This document shows, piece by piece, positions 61,619-64,000 of a stretch of 64,000 bases of DNA (position 1 is its first letter; each line of letters opens with the position of its first letter). Both the position numbers and the translations under genes were made by a program. Origin of the DNA: Pseudobdellovibrionaceae bacterium (GTDB lineage Bacteria > Bdellovibrionota > Bdellovibrionia > Bdellovibrionales > Bdellovibrionaceae); NCBI GenBank assembly GCA_030158485.1, contig JAOASS010000016.1, forward strand, positions 233,398 through 297,397, read 5' to 3'. The notes beneath the pieces are model-generated. The model was not told the DNA's origin and did not search any database. It was given only the letters and a program-made list of their open reading frames with translations.

Positions 61619-64000
61619 TCATATAAATAAAATCGCTATATTCACTTTAAGCTTAGCCCTAGTGAACTCAGTGGGGTTAGCGAAGCCAATCAAAAAGAAA
61701 ACTGTAGGCGACTTTTTATCTCAGGTTCAAGATCAATCTCGCGGCGGTAGAATAGAATTGCAAAAGAAGAATAATATTTCTTTACCTTCTTCCGGTAAGA
61801 ACCTGGGCTTCACAACTAAGACTGACTCTGATATGGACGATATAAAGCCGCCACGTGCGAATGAAATTATGCAGTCAGCTGCCCAGGGGGACTTTGCTGA
61901 ATACGAAAAAATATTGAACAGACAAATTGATGAACTTTATAAATTAACACAAAAATTTAAAAATAGTGATAATCGTGGAGAGCTTTGGTTACGATTGGCA
62001 GAACTTTATGTAGAGAAAGCGGTTCTAATTGATACGCGAAAGCAAGATGAATTTGATAAAGAAGTTAAGTTATTTAATGAAAATAAAATCAAGAATCGAC
62101 CCGTTCTAGATGTTAGACAAGCCCGAGAGCTTAACAGAAAAGCCATTCAACTTTATGATTGGTTTTTAAAAGATTTCCCACGAGATGCAAAAGTTTCTCA
62201 AGCACTATTTTTTCTTGGTTTTAATAATTTTGAACTGAGTCAGTTTGAAAAGGGTGCGAGTTACTATGAAAGATTAATTAAAAATTATAAAAAAAGTCCA
62301 TTTGTTGGCGAGGCGCAGTTTTCTCTTGCCGAGTATTATTTCGAAAATGAAAAATGGACTTTAGCCTACAATCGGTATGCTCCACTTGTGAAAAACAAAC
62401 GCCATCGATTGCACAATTACTCTATTTATAAAGGGGCTTGGTGTTTATACAGGCTTGGTAAATACGATCAGGCTCTTAAATATTTAGAGTCAATTATTAG
62501 CTCTAGCCAATCCACCGAAGGTGAAGCTTTGGCTTCTAAAAGAATTGTTAATAAAGAAAAATTAGAAAATGAAGCTCTTCGTGATTTAATTGTGTTTTTT
62601 GCTGCTGATAAAAAAGCAGCTGATGCACCTCAGTACTTCCGACGTATAACTGGAAAAGATAATGTGGATTCTTTTATTGAAAAGCTAGCATATTATTACA
62701 CGGATAAGGGAAACCAAGATGCTTCTCGGTTTAGTTTTAAGTATCTCATAACGCAAAATCCTAATAGTCCTAATGCGTTTGAATATCAGTATCAGATTGT
62801 TCAAAACTATTTTTACGCAAAAAATACACAACGTTTTAGAGAAGAGCTCTACAGTTGGGTTCGTGACTATGGAACTGGCAGTAGTTGGGTTCAGAATAAC
62901 AAATCCAATTCAGAATTGATGGCTAAGTCTGAAAGTTTAAGAGAAACAACACTTAAAAACTATATTTTACAGCAGCATCAAACTGCACAGAATTCACGAG
63001 CTCCGTTTTCACAAGAATCCGCAAGTGAAGGTTACAAGCTTTATATCGATCAGTTTCCGAAGTCAGCTCAATTAGCGGATATGCATTTTTATTATGGCGA
63101 GCTTCTATACGATATGAAAAAATATGACGAGGCCACCGAGCAGTATCGTTGGGTTGTTGAAAATGGATCCCAAAGTAAATTTTATTCAAAAGCCGGGTCT
63201 AATATTATTCATGCAGCCGAAAGATCTCTTCCTTCTGATCAAGAATTTCAGAAAAAAGTTGGAAACAGCACTGATTCTATTCCACTGGATACAAGGGCTG
63301 AAGCCTTTATTAAAGCTGCAGATTGGTACTTATCAAAATTTCCACAAGGAGAAAAAGCAGCCGAACTTAAATTTCGAATCGGAAGACTTTATTATCAACA
63401 CAATCAGTTTGATCGGGCGAATGAGGTTTTTAAAGAAGTTGTTCGTAAGTACCAAAAAACAAAATATGCAGAGTATTCTGCGAATCTTATCTTAGATATT
63501 TTTAACCTGAGAAAAGATTACGTAGGTTTAGAAAAAACCGGTCAAGAAATGTTGGATATGCCTGAAATCGCAAAGTCAAAAGCAGGCGGAGAAATTCGTA
63601 CGATTCTTGAAAAAGCGAGTTTTAAAAAAGCACAGGACTTAGAAGTGCAAAAAAAATATTTAGAAAGTGCAAAACAATTTGAAATATTTGCGTTACAGAA
63701 TCCAAAGTCTGAGCTTGCTCTTAGCGCACGTTATAATGCGGCCATTAATTATGAAAGAGAAAACCAAGCATTAAAAGCAATCCCGTTATTCACGGCAATT
63801 TCGGAAAGTAAAGTTACAGGATCAGAAAAGTTAAGACCGACCGCACATCGGTTACTTGCAAAAATATATCAAAATGCATCTTTATATGATGATGCAATCA
63901 AGCAATACAGGTTTGCGATTAAAGAGTCTCCAAATGATCTTTTAATCCCAAATTACTATTTTAATGTCGCCGTGATGTGTGAAGCTTTAGGGCGGCTTGA
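61611..64000 (+). CDS. Large periplasmic TPR protein, cut by right edge
   Basis: GTG at 61611 starts inside the end of the previous gene (8-base overlap). At least 796 residues are present and no stop is reached. A signal peptide (KIAIFTLSLALVNSVGLA) is followed by a linker and many TPR-type helix pairs (AKVSQALFFLGFNNFELSQFEKGASYYERLI, LADMHFYYGELLYDMKKYDEATEQYRWVV, and others). It resembles large TPR proteins of gliding-motility and cell-envelope complexes (GltD/AgmU-like or YbgF-like) in this phylum. The identity is uncertain because the end is missing. Confidence 0.8.
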   Translation, partial: MSNHINKIAIFTLSLALVNSVGLAKPIKKKTVGDFLSQVQDQSRGGRIELQKKNNISLPSSGKNLGFTTKTDSDMDDIKPPRANEIMQSAAQGDFAEYEKILNRQIDELYKLTQKFKNSDNRGELWLRLAELYVEKAVLIDTRKQDEFDKEVKLFNENKIKNRPVLDVRQARELNRKAIQLYDWFLKDFPRDAKVSQALFFLGFNNFELSQFEKGASYYERLIKNYKKSPFVGEAQFSLAEYYFENEKWTLAYNRYAPLVKNKRHRLHNYSIYKGAWCLYRLGKYDQALKYLESIISSSQSTEGEALASKRIVNKEKLENEALRDLIVFFAADKKAADAPQYFRRITGKDNVDSFIEKLAYYYTDKGNQDASRFSFKYLITQNPNSPNAFEYQYQIVQNYFYAKNTQRFREELYSWVRDYGTGSSWVQNNKSNSELMAKSESLRETTLKNYILQQHQTAQNSRAPFSQESASEGYKLYIDQFPKSAQLADMHFYYGELLYDMKKYDEATEQYRWVVENGSQSKFYSKAGSNIIHAAERSLPSDQEFQKKVGNSTDSIPLDTRAEAFIKAADWYLSKFPQGEKAAELKFRIGRLYYQHNQFDRANEVFKEVVRKYQKTKYAEYSANLILDIFNLRKDYVGLEKTGQEMLDMPEIAKSKAGGEIRTILEKASFKKAQDLEVQKKYLESAKQFEIFALQNPKSELALSARYNAAINYERENQALKAIPLFTAISESKVTGSEKLRPTAHRLLAKIYQNASLYDDAIKQYRFAIKESPNDLLIPNYYFNVAVMCEALGRL

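Noticed and set aside
63124-63495. Plus-strand frame near the right edge
   Set aside because: The TPR frame from 61611 continues through it without a stop and fits the repeat pattern.
1-64000. tRNA, rRNA, CRISPR array, insertion sequence or prophage
   Set aside because: No tRNA TPsiC-like motif set, spaced repeats, transposase or phage genes were found by reading.

Overview
The window looks like chromosomal DNA from a low-G+C member of the Bdellovibrionota (Bdellovibrio / Pseudobdellovibrio relatives). The best evidence is the order FHA-GGDEF diguanylate cyclase followed by an RpoE-type ECF sigma factor (28.9-30.7 kb). This matches dgcB (Bd0742) and Bd0743 of Bdellovibrio bacteriovorus as I recall them. 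Supporting evidence is the set of Gram-negative envelope genes (KDO and heptose synthesis, many lipoproteins, beta-barrels) and a final cluster of beta-barrel and TPR genes resembling the Glt gliding-motility modules of Myxococcus and Bdellovibrio. I see no tRNA, rRNA, CRISPR array, insertion sequence or phage gene.

Layout. 0-8 kb: glycine-cleavage genes gcvT (cut by the left edge) and gcvP, separated by an Rsm22-type ribosome-assembly protein, a CpaF ATPase and a von Willebrand A lipoprotein. 8-11 kb: a lysine/alanine-rich histone-like protein and a TldD/TldE protease pair. 11-14 kb: a small secreted protein built from one 47-residue unit used twice, a glycerophosphodiesterase, an EpmA-like ligase and an IHF/HU protein. 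14-19.5 kb: an overlapping operon gdhA-pyrD-Nudix-two glycosyltransferases. 19.5-30 kb: a secreted hydrolase, a heptose kinase, a Cys-repeat lipoprotein, RlmN, a PfkB kinase, a coiled-coil protein, a metallophosphatase, Pgi and the DgcB-like cyclase. 30-37 kb: the ECF sigma operon, a phosphatase-Nudix fusion, envelope genes, a PilZ protein, PhoH2 and a MaoC hydratase. 37-46 kb: a methyltransferase, a DsbA-like lipoprotein, a tight cassette (small protein, cupredoxin-like protein, second CpaF, coiled-coil protein, enolase), FtsB, an OlsB-like acyltransferase and an M14 peptidase. 46-52 kb: an HTH protein, PolA with a degenerate proofreading domain, a BamE-like lipoprotein, a FliL-like protein and an FHA-sigma54 activator. 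52-58.5 kb: engB-kdsB-pyrG-kdsD, a nitronate-monooxygenase-family enzyme and kdsC. 58.5-64 kb: two beta-barrels and two TPR proteins, the last cut by the right edge.

Themes. KDO synthesis (KdsB, C, D) and heptose kinase serve LPS. c-di-GMP production (GGDEF) and a possible c-di-GMP reader (PilZ) sit within 6 kb of each other. Two FHA proteins suggest Ser/Thr-kinase signalling. Two stand-alone CpaF ATPases lie next to envelope proteins rather than pilus genes. The most unusual non-coding signals are a three-helix RNA-like fold over the kdsC start, hairpin-rich leaders before the 47-residue-repeat protein and rlmN, a perfect palindrome at the phoH2 start, and apparently leaderless promoters at engB and ftsB.

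No region longer than about 300 bases lacks a gene. The longest gaps (8247-8518, 22914-23196, 29832-30096, 46175-46420) are described as features.
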